Shown: in pieces, positions 25,799 to 33,676 of the stretch | Numbering within the stretch: the stretch's first letter is position 1 | Layout of the letters: each line of letters begins with the position of its first letter | Assembly (NCBI GenBank): GCA_029564595.1 | Contig: JAKQPS010000183.1 | Span: 47,886 to 111,885, forward strand | Direction of reading: 5' to 3' | DNA length: 64,000 bases | Origin: a bacterium | GTDB lineage: Bacteria; UBP15; UBA6099 | Notes under the pieces: generated by a model | Told to the model about the DNA's origin: nothing | Seen by the model: only the letters and a program-made list of their open reading frames with translations | Databases searched by the model: none | Translations under genes and position numbers: made by a program

Positions 25799-26099
25799 AA
25801 TCGAGATTCGGCAGACCCGCTCCGGCCTCGGCTTCGACGTAAAGGTCAAGCCGGGAGCGAGGGAAAGCAAGGCAGGCGGAACTGTTGACGGCGCGCTGAA
25901 GGTCGAAATCAAAGCTCCGCCGGAAGGCGGCAAAGCCAACGCCGAACTGATCCGGCTCCTCTCGAAACTCACCGGCGCTAGCGCGTCCGATATCGAGATT
26001 TCATCCGGATCGGCGTCGCGAAGAAAAAAAATCAGGATATCTGGCGTCGAACTGGAAACTTTGAGAAAAATCCTAGATAATATACAAGCGAAATCGTAA
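25791..26099 (+). CDS. DUF167 (YggU) family protein
   Basis: 102 residues. Family motifs DVKVKPGARESKAGG, LKVEIKAPPEGGKANAELIRLLSK, SDIEISSGSASRRKKIRISG are all present. The fold is small alpha/beta; its biochemical function is not known. It overlaps divIVA by 8 nt and belongs with yggT-divIVA as a conserved bacterial neighbourhood. Confidence 0.92.
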   Translation: MPEIEIRQTRSGLGFDVKVKPGARESKAGGTVDGALKVEIKAPPEGGKANAELIRLLSKLTGASASDIEISSGSASRRKKIRISGVELETLRKILDNIQAKS

Positions 26100-26155
26100 C
26101 TGACGGAATACGCCGGGAAGCGCAGGCTCATCCGGGGCGTTGTCTGGAGATGACG

Positions 26156-26689
26156 ATGGGAAAAGACGAAACGAATATGGGAACATGTCCCGCGTGCGGC
26201 GGGGCGCTGAAGGATTACGACGACTATGTGGCGGCGCGCGCCGTCAAGATAGGCATGGCGGCCCTGCCTGCCGCGCTTGTCATCTGCGCGGTCTGGGCTC
26301 CGTTGTTTTTCATTATCCGGCTGCTGGTTGGCGGAGCCTTAGGCGAGGCCGCCGCAGGCGCTCTGGTTTTGCTCATTGTGAAAAAGATTATTGTCGGGCT
26401 GGTCATCGGGGCATTGCTGGCGGTCGCCGTCGGCATAGGCAGAAGCGACCTCGGACTGTTGCTCGGCGCTGTTATAGGCTCTATCGGGGGCTTCTTCGTG
26501 GCGGCGGCGGACATAATGCCGTTGCGCTCGGACGCCGCGCACAGGATGGACATAGTGATAGTGGCGGTAGCCGCAGGCATTCTATGCGCGTTGACTGTGA
26601 AAGTTTCGGAAAGTTACGGCTGCGGAAGATTCAAAGCTTGGCTCGGCCCGGAACCTCGTGAAGGCTCCTGCGCTTCCGAGCTTAAATAG
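26156..26689 (+). CDS. zinc-ribbon membrane protein of unknown function
   Basis: 177 residues from the ATG at 26156, which has GGAG 6 nt upstream; an in-frame ATG at 26150 is the alternative. An N-terminal CPACGG half-knuckle is followed by four or five hydrophobic, Gly/Ala-rich segments between about residues 30 and 155 (for example VGLVIGALLAVAVGIG and LLGAVIGSIGGFFVAA). The Gly-zipper segments resemble small bacterial inner-membrane proteins, but I recognise no family. It is convergent with rpmB, overlapping its 3' end by 8 nt. Confidence 0.6.
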   Translation: MGKDETNMGTCPACGGALKDYDDYVAARAVKIGMAALPAALVICAVWAPLFFIIRLLVGGALGEAAAGALVLLIVKKIIVGLVIGALLAVAVGIGRSDLGLLLGAVIGSIGGFFVAAADIMPLRSDAAHRMDIVIVAVAAGILCALTVKVSESYGCGRFKAWLGPEPREGSCASELK

Positions 26690-26873
26690 CTTTCTGAACT
26701 TTGTTTGATCTCAGACAGCGGGAACAGATTTTAACTTTCTGCTTTTTCCCGTCCACAACAGCGTTCACCGTTTGAATGTTCGGTTTAATCGTCCGTCTGG
26801 ATCTTTTGTTGGAGTGGCTGACCAGATTGCCCGTGGTCGTGGCTTTTCCGCATATTTCGCATTTGTACGCCAT
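26682..26873 (-). CDS. rpmB: 50S ribosomal protein L28
   Basis: 63 residues beginning MAYKCEICGKATTTGN. Family pattern: N-terminal CxxC, VSHSNKRSRRTIKPNIQTV and C-terminal KICSRCLRSNKVQKA with the second CxxC, so this is the zinc-binding (C+) form of L28. I prefer ATG 26873 to the GTG at 26882 because it restores the standard N-terminus. AAAGGA lies about 11 nt upstream. A strong promoter precedes it. Confidence 0.95.
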   Translation of the reverse strand: MAYKCEICGKATTTGNLVSHSNKRSRRTIKPNIQTVNAVVDGKKQKVKICSRCLRSNKVQKAI

Positions 26874-26927
26874 TTCTCGCACATCCTTTAATATTCATGT
26901 CGCGGACATAAGCCGCACAAGATAAAT

Positions 26928-26956
26928 ATACTAGCGTCGCCCCGCCCTACTGTCAA
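26928..26956 (-). promoter_or_regulatory. rpmB promoter
   Basis: On the minus strand a perfect TTGACA (26956-26951), a 17-nt spacer and TAGTAT (26933-26928). Best sigma70 match in this region, as expected for a ribosomal protein gene. Confidence 0.65.
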
Positions 26957-27015
26957 TACCTTCCGACACAAGCAGCGCATACTGTTAAATATTTCGCTCC
27001 TAACGGAATTTTCTA

Positions 27016-27792
27016 TTATTCATCCAAAAACTTGCGTATCGCGGCGGCGACTTCGTCGGACTTCTCGACGGGTATCTGGTGACTTGCGTTCTCCACCATT
27101 ATCAATCTGGAATCCGGCAGAAGTTCCGCCAGTTGCTTTGACAGATGAACGGGAATCGTTTCGTCCGTCTCGGTGGCTATCACCAGCGCCGGGACTTTGA
27201 TTTCCTTGAGCCTGTCCCGCAGGTCGAGTTGCGACATCTCTACAAGGGATTCTATCGTGGCCGCCTTTGACGGTTTCATCTTTTTGTCGAACGCGTCGGG
27301 ATAAAGGTCGGGCGCTTTTCTTTTCTTTCGGTTCTTCATCCAAAGGGTGAAATTAAACATCAGGGAAAACATGCGGACGCCGAACATGAGGCGATCGACC
27401 ACTTTTTCGTCTGCGGCAAGCCCCGCCGCCGTCGCGGCTAGGACAAGTTTTTCCACTCTCTCCGGCCTTTTAAGAGCGAACATCAGGGAGACCATTCCGC
27501 CCATCGAATGTCCGCCAATCACCGCGCGCTCTATGCCAAGCGCGTCGAGGAAGCCTTCGAGGTCTTTGACGTGCGAGTCCAGAGAATAATCCAGATCATT
27601 CCCTTTGTCGCTTAGAGAGTGGCCTCTAAGTTCGTAAGCGATGACCCTGTTTTTCGAGGACAACAAGGAAGGAACCCTGCCCCACCGGGACACATTCCCT
27701 GTCCAGCCGTGCAACAGCACGACCGGAGGGTTCCCCTCCCCTTTGATTTCATAGTAATGCTTTATTCCCGTTGCCGGATTCTTAAGCTCCAT
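27016..27792 (-). CDS. alpha/beta-hydrolase fold protein
   Basis: 258 residues. Fold landmarks: VVLLHGWTGN (oxyanion-hole HG), VIAYELRGHSLSD, the nucleophile elbow GGHSMGG with the catalytic Ser, and late PALVIATETDETIP (acid region) and ENASHQIPVEKSDEV (catalytic His). The cap region (about 140-185) has a basic NRKKRKA stretch. No signal peptide. The substrate cannot be deduced; esterase, lactonase or haloperoxidase-like activities are possible. It is monocistronic by appearance, on the minus strand between rpmB and the efflux operon. Confidence 0.9.
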   Translation of the reverse strand: MELKNPATGIKHYYEIKGEGNPPVVLLHGWTGNVSRWGRVPSLLSSKNRVIAYELRGHSLSDKGNDLDYSLDSHVKDLEGFLDALGIERAVIGGHSMGGMVSLMFALKRPERVEKLVLAATAAGLAADEKVVDRLMFGVRMFSLMFNFTLWMKNRKKRKAPDLYPDAFDKKMKPSKAATIESLVEMSQLDLRDRLKEIKVPALVIATETDETIPVHLSKQLAELLPDSRLIMVENASHQIPVEKSDEVAAAIRKFLDE

Positions 27793-27882
27793 GTCAACGC
27801 GCCTTCGTTATCACATCTTAATCGTGTTCGCATGCATCTATATAAATTTATAGAACAAAACGCGCTGAAAATCTATAGGCCG

Positions 27883-29091
27883 TCAGTTAGGGACGAGAGC
27901 GTATCTGACGGACGGTTCTTTTTCGAGTTTGACGCGGGCGTTCGCCATAGAGCGCCAAATCACGATGTAGGCGATCAGATAGGACGCCGCCGCGAGAGTC
28001 CAGAGCCAAAGCATGTCTGAACGGATGTGCTCGAACCCGCCGCCCTGCATGAAAACCGTTCTGAGAGGCATTATGAAGTGGGTCAGCGGGAGTATCCAGC
28101 TTATGAACTTTATGCCGGGAAGCATGGCGAAATCTGGCCATGTGAAACCGCTGAGCAGGAATGAAGGCAGGGAGACGAGCATGAGGGCTTCGGTGGCGAA
28201 AAGCTCGTCGCCCAGAATCGCGCTGGCGCATATTCCCAAGCCGACAATCGCGATTATGAACACGGTGAGCATCATGAAGAACAGCCATGCGGAGCCGTAG
28301 AAATTGATGCCGAAATATTTAAGCGACATCCAGAAAGCGGCCAGCGCGGTAATTAAATTGACGACGGTATAGAAGATGCCCTTTGCGGCGAGGACTTCAA
28401 GGGGGCTGTCCGTGATTTTGAGTATCTGCGGAAGAAGGCCGTGCTGGCGTTCGCGAGCGAAAGCGAGGGCGCAGCCGACGAGCGTTATCTGCTGGACTAT
28501 AACGCTTATGAGGCCGACCATGACAAAGGTGTTGTAGCTGAATGTGGGGTTGTACCAGACGCGCGTGGCTCCGTCGATGGGCATGGCTTTGCCCTGAAGG
28601 TGGTCTGAGGGAGCGCCTTTCATGTTAAGCGTCTTCATCTCCACCGCCGCCGAGAAAGTCCCGGCGACCCTCGCCATCGCGGTGACCACTGTGTTGCTGA
28701 GAATCATGTTGCTCCCGTCGGCGACGGTCAACAGCTTGGCCTGTTTGCCCTTCTTGATGTCGCGCTCGAAATCCGGGGGAATCCAAATAGCGGCGTAAGC
28801 TTTGCGGGCTAGAACAGCTTCCCTTACCTCGTCCATGCCGGAGGCCATGCCGACGACTCTCATTGCCTCGCTGCGATCGACGGCGGTGGCGATGGAGCGG
28901 CTAAGCGCCCCGTTGTCGTGGTCGATTATCATCACAGGCACTTCTGAAACGCGTTTTTCCATGTACAGGAAACCGAGGAGCGCCGTGTATGCGACCGGCA
29001 TGATGAAAATCATTATGGTGAGCCGCCAGTCTGAAAGAACGACGTCGGTCAGCTCTCGTTTGATCAGGCGCAAAATTCTGATGGCGAACAT
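27883..29091 (-). CDS. ABC-2 type permease of a tripartite efflux system
   Basis: 402 residues. An N-terminal membrane helix (about 22-45), a large periplasmic-type domain (about 50-180, VPVMIIDHDNGALSRSIA and AAIWIPPDFERDIKKG) and then five helices, as in the YbhR/YhhJ class. The conserved FVMVGLISVIVQQITLVGCALAFARERQHG and LILPLTHF-like ISWILPLTHFIMPLR blocks are present. It is last in the operon tetR-tolC-hlyD-permease, 13 nt after hlyD, with GGGAGG before the ATG. No ATP-binding subunit or second permease is present in the operon, so it must borrow an ATPase or the operon is incomplete. Confidence 0.9.
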   Translation of the reverse strand: MFAIRILRLIKRELTDVVLSDWRLTIMIFIMPVAYTALLGFLYMEKRVSEVPVMIIDHDNGALSRSIATAVDRSEAMRVVGMASGMDEVREAVLARKAYAAIWIPPDFERDIKKGKQAKLLTVADGSNMILSNTVVTAMARVAGTFSAAVEMKTLNMKGAPSDHLQGKAMPIDGATRVWYNPTFSYNTFVMVGLISVIVQQITLVGCALAFARERQHGLLPQILKITDSPLEVLAAKGIFYTVVNLITALAAFWMSLKYFGINFYGSAWLFFMMLTVFIIAIVGLGICASAILGDELFATEALMLVSLPSFLLSGFTWPDFAMLPGIKFISWILPLTHFIMPLRTVFMQGGGFEHIRSDMLWLWTLAAASYLIAYIVIWRSMANARVKLEKEPSVRYALVPN

Positions 29092-29104
29092 AGCTGGCCT
29101 CCCG

Positions 29105-30334
29105 TCAATGGTTGAAAGCGACTCTGGCGGTCATGCCCGCGACAAGGTCTGCCGGAGCGTCGGAGATATCGATCCGCAGGCGAAGGGCGCGCTCGTCGAA
29201 CCCGCCGTTTTCGTTGGTGGAGCGCCGGGTGGCGAACTCCGCCATCGGCATCGTCTGAGCCACTTTCCCTTCAAAAGTCCGTCCGGCGGCGGGTATCTCC
29301 ACCTTTACGGCGTCGCCCAGTTTGACGCCTGAGAACTTCGATTCGTCCACATACACGTCAACCCTGAAACCGCGAGTTGCAGTCACCGTCATCATCGCGT
29401 ATCCGGGAGCGACAATCTCGCCTTCGTTGACCATGCGCTTGTTTATCCTGCCGGAGATGGGGCTGACGATTTTCGTGTTTTTCTTATAGGCGGAGGCCTC
29501 GTTGAAAACGCCTTCGCCGGCTGCGACGCCCTGACGCGCGGCGTCCACATCCCTGTTGCGGATATCGACCATGAGGCGGGCGTCCTTAGCGAGTTGAAGA
29601 GTGAGTTCGGCGGCCTCTACGCCCGCTTCAGCCTGTCTGACCTGATGGCGGGCGGCCTCGACCTCCTCTATTCTTGCGCCCTGCCGCACCATGTCGTGCC
29701 GCTGGCGAGCCGCCGTCAACTGGGCGGTGGCTTCGCGGTACTTCATCTCAACTTCGTCGGCTTTCTGAGCGGCAAGAACGCCCTCGCCTGCAAGGCTCCG
29801 CACCCGGTTCCACGTTTTTGTGGCTGTGTCGTAAGCGGCCTCCGCTGCGGCTACCGCCTGAGCGGCCATCTCAAGTTCCTGAGGCCTAGCGCCGCTTTCG
29901 AGCGCGGACAGCTTTTCAGACGCCATGCCGAGAGCGGCGCGCGCCGCCTTGAGACCGGCGTCGGCCTGTTTGATTTTCGACTCTACGCTCTGCCGTTCAA
30001 GGTCGGCGGCTAACTTGCCTTTCTCGTAAGTCGCCTCCGCCGCCCTCAATCCGGCAAGAGCCTGCTCCGCCTTCGCGTCTATCTCTTCGCTGGACAGTAT
30101 GGCGAGAGTCTGCCCGGCCTCGACGTAATCGCCTTCGCGAGCCAGCAACGACTCCACTCTGCCGGGAAGTTTCGAAGAGACATCCGCTTCGTCGGCTTCG
30201 ATGAATCCGTCCACCACGTAAGGAGCCGCCGAGCCGCGCGAATCTCCCCTGCCTGACAGCAGGATCGCCACGAATCCGGCCCCGAATAAAATTACCGCCA
30301 AAACTCCGCTTACAACAGGTCTCATCCTTTTCAT
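29105..30334 (-). CDS. HlyD-family periplasmic adaptor protein
   Basis: 409 residues. A membrane anchor at residues about 8-28, then YVVDGFIEADEADVSSKLPGRVESLLAREGDYVEAGQTLAIL (first half of the lipoyl-like domain), a long Ala/Glu-rich alpha-helical hairpin (about 85-275), then the second lipoyl half (KIVSPISGRINKRMVNEGEIVAPG) and beta-barrel strands (VKVEIPAAGRTFEGKVAQ). The adaptor bridges the inner-membrane permease and TolC. It overlaps the tolC stop by 4 nt, so translation is coupled. Confidence 0.93.
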   Translation of the reverse strand: MKRMRPVVSGVLAVILFGAGFVAILLSGRGDSRGSAAPYVVDGFIEADEADVSSKLPGRVESLLAREGDYVEAGQTLAILSSEEIDAKAEQALAGLRAAEATYEKGKLAADLERQSVESKIKQADAGLKAARAALGMASEKLSALESGARPQELEMAAQAVAAAEAAYDTATKTWNRVRSLAGEGVLAAQKADEVEMKYREATAQLTAARQRHDMVRQGARIEEVEAARHQVRQAEAGVEAAELTLQLAKDARLMVDIRNRDVDAARQGVAAGEGVFNEASAYKKNTKIVSPISGRINKRMVNEGEIVAPGYAMMTVTATRGFRVDVYVDESKFSGVKLGDAVKVEIPAAGRTFEGKVAQTMPMAEFATRRSTNENGGFDERALRLRIDISDAPADLVAGMTARVAFNH

Positions 30335-31779
30335 AGTGTGCCGCCTCCCCGATGCGAGAATTCCTCTAGGATCAACCCCATAGCTTTCTTAAGGCCGAAA
30401 TACGCGGCGTCCCGCTGATACTTCGCCCTGTCGAGATTAACTTCTGCGACGGATAGCGCGAGAGCGGCGTCCGTCACTTCGATGCTTGTTCCTTCGCCCA
30501 CCTCGTATTTGCGCGAAGCGAGCCGGGAGCTTTCCTCTGCCAGTTCGACCGCCATAGCGGAAGCTTCGAGAGCCTTTTCCGCCGATTTGAGGTCGAGCCA
30601 GTATTTGCGCGTCTCGAGCCTGACGCCGTTTTCGAGACGTTTGATGTCTGAATCATTGCGGCGCAGCAACGCGCGCTGGCGGGACGCTTTCGCTCTGGCC
30701 GTCCCGCCCTCGAAAACCGGCAGACGGACGACCACGCCGACGAACTCTTCTGGAGTGAGCGCCGACAGGTCTTCGTCGCGAAGCTCTTTGGAAGCCACAA
30801 AGGCCGCCGCGGGTTTAAGCTCCGAGCGCGCGGCTTTTATGCCCGCCGCGTACATCGTTTCTCTGTGCCGCAGAGCCTTCATATCGCTCGACGCTTCAAG
30901 CGCGGCGCTCGCCGCTTCGTCGAACTCTAAAGCAATCTCTCCGCCGATGCCGAGAGGAGTTTCGAGTTTTTCGAAATCGGCGTCCGGCTCTCCCATGAGA
31001 TCAAGCAGGAACGCCATCGCGAGGTCGGCCTGATTTTTTGCGTCAAGAGACCTGCGCTCCTGATTGGCGCGTTCGGTGAGGGCGCGCATCAGGTCGTATT
31101 TGGGAATCATACCCCTATCGTGAAGAGCCTCGGCGTGTTTAACGTGCTCTTCGATGGTTGCGAGAGCCTTGTCGTTCACGAGAGCCGCCCTCTCCGCGAG
31201 AACGGCGGAAAGGTACGCCTGAACGACTTCAAACGCCAGCCGCCTGCGCTCTGATTCCGCCGCAGCGTCCAGAGCGGCAGCCCCGTTTTTGACCTGAGAC
31301 ATCGCGTGGCGCACCCTGCCGCCTGTGTAAAGAGGCAGACGGAAAGACAGAGTGTGCCGCCGGGTGTCGGGCGCGGCCAGTTCAAAAGCCGGGAGAGACA
31401 AAGTTTTGCCAAGTTGAGTGGGAAACGCGGGCAAACCCGGCATTCCGAGCGCTTGCAACTGCTGGCTCGCCCCGCTGAAGTACCCGTTCAAAGCAGTCCC
31501 CAAGTCGGATAAATCAATGGTTATGTCGGGGACTTCAAGACTGGGCGGGTCGTCCAGATGAATAAAACTGAACTCGTAATCTATCCTCGGCAGCCTGTTG
31601 GCGGCGACTTCGCCCTTCATGGCGCGAGCCGCGTCCGCCTCTCGTTCAGCCGCCTCGGTTCGAGGATTGTTCGCCACAGCGGAGAGAACCGCCTCTTCGA
31701 GCGTAAGTCCGCCCGCCCGCGCTCCGAACACAAGCGCAAGCCCCATGAATGCAACTGCCACAACGCTCCTTGCAAACAT
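30331..31779 (-). CDS. TolC-family outer-membrane efflux protein
   Basis: 482 residues. Signal peptide about 1-23 (LALVFGARAGG-L). The two structural repeats of the OEP family are visible: LTLEEAVLSAVANNP opening the first, and in each a Ala/Glu-rich helical hairpin ending in beta-strand patches (THSFRLPLYTGGRVRH-like and VVVRLPVFEGGTARAKAS). This implies an outer membrane, so the host is diderm. It lies 20 nt after tetR, with a G-rich ribosome site, and overlaps hlyD. Confidence 0.93.
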   Translation of the reverse strand: MFARSVVAVAFMGLALVFGARAGGLTLEEAVLSAVANNPRTEAAEREADAARAMKGEVAANRLPRIDYEFSFIHLDDPPSLEVPDITIDLSDLGTALNGYFSGASQQLQALGMPGLPAFPTQLGKTLSLPAFELAAPDTRRHTLSFRLPLYTGGRVRHAMSQVKNGAAALDAAAESERRRLAFEVVQAYLSAVLAERAALVNDKALATIEEHVKHAEALHDRGMIPKYDLMRALTERANQERRSLDAKNQADLAMAFLLDLMGEPDADFEKLETPLGIGGEIALEFDEAASAALEASSDMKALRHRETMYAAGIKAARSELKPAAAFVASKELRDEDLSALTPEEFVGVVVRLPVFEGGTARAKASRQRALLRRNDSDIKRLENGVRLETRKYWLDLKSAEKALEASAMAVELAEESSRLASRKYEVGEGTSIEVTDAALALSVAEVNLDRAKYQRDAAYFGLKKAMGLILEEFSHRGGGTL

Positions 31780-31799
31780 CCGCTTTCACCCCCATCTCG

Positions 31800-32414
31800 T
31801 CATTCCTTCCTCGCCTCTACTCCTCTCATGAATAAATCCATGATATTTTCCACCAGAGAGCCGGTCTCGAACGCGGCTTTTGAAACGATGAGCCTTGAAA
31901 TGAACATATTGGCGATGCCGAGCAGGGAATAGGCCGCCATAAGCGGGTCGATATCCGCCCTGATGCGGCCCGCCGCCGCCGCGTCCTCCATCATCCCGGC
32001 CATCTGCTCAATCGTCTTCCGGATGTGCTCGGCAACTTTTCTGCGCCCCGGCTCCACCCCTCCGAAAGCTTCTCTGAAAATAATCGCCGCTATCTCAGGA
32101 TGATCCAACGCCAGCGTCAGGTATGAATTGAGGAAGCTTCTCAGCCTTTCCGATATGTCCTGTTTGCTGACCACCGCCGGGGAAAGAGAGCTTTCAATCA
32201 GCCAAACGCCTTCGTTGATAAGAGCTTCGTAGAGCTTGTCCTTGCTGTCGAAATAGTAATAAAGCATCGCCTTGTTGACGCCTGCGGCGTCAGTAATCTG
32301 TTGAACGCCGGTTGCGCTGAAACCCTGCTCGGCGAAAAGACGGGCGGCGGCCACGCGCAACTTATCGCGAGCTTCGGGTTTATCCAATATTTTCTGAGAT
32401 TTGGAAGAAGCCAT
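31800..32414 (-). CDS. TetR-family transcriptional regulator
   Basis: 204 residues. N-terminal HTH: RDKLRVAAARLFAEQGFSATGVQQITDAAGVNKAMLYYYFDSKDKLYEALI, a textbook TetR DNA-binding region (about residues 16-62). The C-terminal ligand domain is the class found with efflux systems (LTLALDHPEIAAIIFREAFGG). It is first in the efflux operon and has GGGAGG before the ATG. A 16-bp perfect palindrome lies between its promoter and start, so autorepression of the whole operon is likely. Confidence 0.94.
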   Translation of the reverse strand: MASSKSQKILDKPEARDKLRVAAARLFAEQGFSATGVQQITDAAGVNKAMLYYYFDSKDKLYEALINEGVWLIESSLSPAVVSKQDISERLRSFLNSYLTLALDHPEIAAIIFREAFGGVEPGRRKVAEHIRKTIEQMAGMMEDAAAAGRIRADIDPLMAAYSLLGIANMFISRLIVSKAAFETGSLVENIMDLFMRGVEARKE

Positions 32415-32428
32415 CGAGACCTCCCACT

Positions 32429-32444
32429 AACCAACCGGTTGGTT
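32429..32444. promoter_or_regulatory. palindromic TetR operator
   Basis: A perfect 16-bp palindrome, AACCAACCGGTTGGTT, lies just downstream of the -10 box and 15 nt before the tetR ATG. A diverged half-site (TAACCGTTTGGTT) occurs around 32505-32517, upstream of the -35. The position is right for repressor blocking of RNA polymerase. Confidence 0.75.
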
Positions 32445-32455
32445 GGTTCAGCCAT

Positions 32456-32483
32456 ATTATACATCCACTACCAGCCTTTTCAA
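32456..32483 (-). promoter_or_regulatory. promoter of the tetR-tolC-hlyD-permease operon
   Basis: On the minus strand TTGAAA (32483-32478), a 16-nt spacer and a perfect TATAAT (32461-32456). RNA would start near 32449, at the edge of the palindromic operator. Confidence 0.7.
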
Positions 32484-32742
32484 GTATTTATTGAAATATT
32501 TCCCTAACCGTTTGGTTTGTCTTTCCGCCTCGTAACATGACAGCATTGCTGTCAAGCGCTGTTTTCGCTCATGCACAAAAGAAAAAGTTTTGTGCATGGC
32601 ACACAAAGAGGTAGGCAAAATCAATTATTCGATGAATTATTTGATTTCCCCATTGTGCCGGGCGCCACCCACAACCCTGTTGTGGGTGTGCGATGAGCAA
32701 AACCAATAAGAACAAATATAAGAACTGGCATATTTATCTGAA

Positions 32743-33131
32743 CTAGGATTTTTTGATTTTTGCGTTTTCCGGATGATTCCTGTCCCGCTCCCATGTTTGG
32801 GTGTTGGATTCTATGTAAGCATAAATATTGTCATAAGATTTTTCGTTGCGGATGATGTGTTCGTAGTAGTTGCGTTGCCAAAACTTTGTTTCAATATTGC
32901 AATTATTATTCTCAACATATTCTTTATATTTTTTAAAACAAAGAGATTTAAATGAACCAATAATAGCGCCAACCGTAGGGGCGGGGCTTGCCCCCGCCTT
33001 GTTATTTCGGGCAACCGCAAGGGTTGCCCCTACGATAGGGTCTTCGCTCGCCAATATGTAACGATAGGGGCTTCGCTCGCCAATATAGAAACGATCAAAT
33101 GAATATGGTTTGGCATAACAGAATAAATATT
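32743..33131 (-). pseudogene. REP-associated tyrosine transposase (RAYT) remnant
   Basis: Read on the minus strand from 33131, the DNA encodes NIYSVMPNHIHLIVSI, whose HIH is the HUH motif of Y1/RAYT transposases (about 33099-33113). After a frame break comes a repeat-derived linker, and then, from about 32960 to 32743, the typical RAYT C-terminus: VGAIIGSFKSLCFKKYKEY, KFWQRNYYEHIIRNEKSYDNIYAYI (catalytic Tyr region) and TWERDRNHPEN. The N-terminal part of the gene is missing and the frames are split, so it is not functional as it stands. Family: single-strand transposases that act on REP palindromes. Confidence 0.7.
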
Positions 33132-33355
33132 TATCTCAACATATTTTTTGTATCTTTTAAAACAAAGGGATTTTAATGAACCAATAATAGCGCCAATCGT
33201 AGGGGCGGGGCTTGCCCCCGCCTTGTTGTTTCGGGCAACCGCAAGGCTTGCCCCCGCCTTGTTGTTTCGGGCAACCGCAAGGCTTGCCCCCGCCTTGTTG
33301 TTTCGGGCAACCGCAAGGGTTGCCCCTACGATAGGGTCTTCGCTCGCCAATATGT
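32911..33355. repeat. duplicated REP-like palindrome array next to RAYT remnant
   Basis: Two copies of one segment: 32911-33058 and 33135-33355. Each begins CTCAACATAT, runs through AATGAACCAATAATAGCGCC, and ends TTCGCTCGCCAATATGT. Inside are REP-like hairpins: GGCGGG-type arms around CTTG, and GGGCAACC-GCAA-GGGTTGCCC. Copy 2 has a 36-bp unit (CTTGCCCCCGCCTTGTTG then TTTCGGGCAACCGCAAGG) repeated about three times in tandem, while copy 1 has one. A short third fragment lies at about 33062-33087. The array was duplicated together with a piece of RAYT coding sequence. Confidence 0.8.
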
Positions 33356-33376
33356 GAAGAATCAGAATGATGATAT

Positions 33377-33676
33377 TCAGCCGCGTCTGTCTGCGGGGCA
33401 GGCGCAAGGGGAAGAGCCGCATTTGGGGCATCCGGCGGAATATTTTTCCATCGCCGCCGACTCGATATCAACTCCGCAGATGGAGGCCATGCTGACCAGC
33501 CATGCGAGAACGTCCGCGAATTCTTCTTTCATCGCGGGCAGGTCTTTGTTTCTCATCGCGCGGGACAGTTCACCCACTTCCTCTATAAACCACGAAAATG
33601 TTCCGTCAAGCCCGCGCTCGTTGTCCTTGTTGAAATATATCTTTCGTATGGTTTCCTGAAATTCGCCGATTGTCAT
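33377..33676 (-). CDS. MazG-like nucleotide pyrophosphohydrolase
   Basis: 99 residues. The all-alpha NTP-PPase (MazG) metal site is seen: FIEEVGELSRAMRN (EExxE) and MKEEFADVLAWLVSMA (ExxD), spaced as in short MazG-like proteins. The C-terminus adds GCPKCGSSPCACP, a cysteine cluster that could bind zinc. The ATG overlaps the stop of the upstream 773-residue membrane protein by 4 nt. Likely a house-cleaning NTP or dNTP pyrophosphohydrolase; substrate unknown. REP-like DNA starts just beyond its stop. Confidence 0.85.
   Translation of the reverse strand: MTIGEFQETIRKIYFNKDNERGLDGTFSWFIEEVGELSRAMRNKDLPAMKEEFADVLAWLVSMASICGVDIESAAMEKYSAGCPKCGSSPCACPADRRG

Noticed and set aside
33195..33320. CRISPR array
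   Set aside because: The 36-bp units are directly tandem with no spacers and derive from REP-like palindromes next to a RAYT remnant; no cas genes.
33030..33431. A functional 133-residue protein
   Set aside because: Its residues come from repeated REP-like DNA (VARNNKAGA units) plus a RAYT fragment, and there is no start with a ribosome site.
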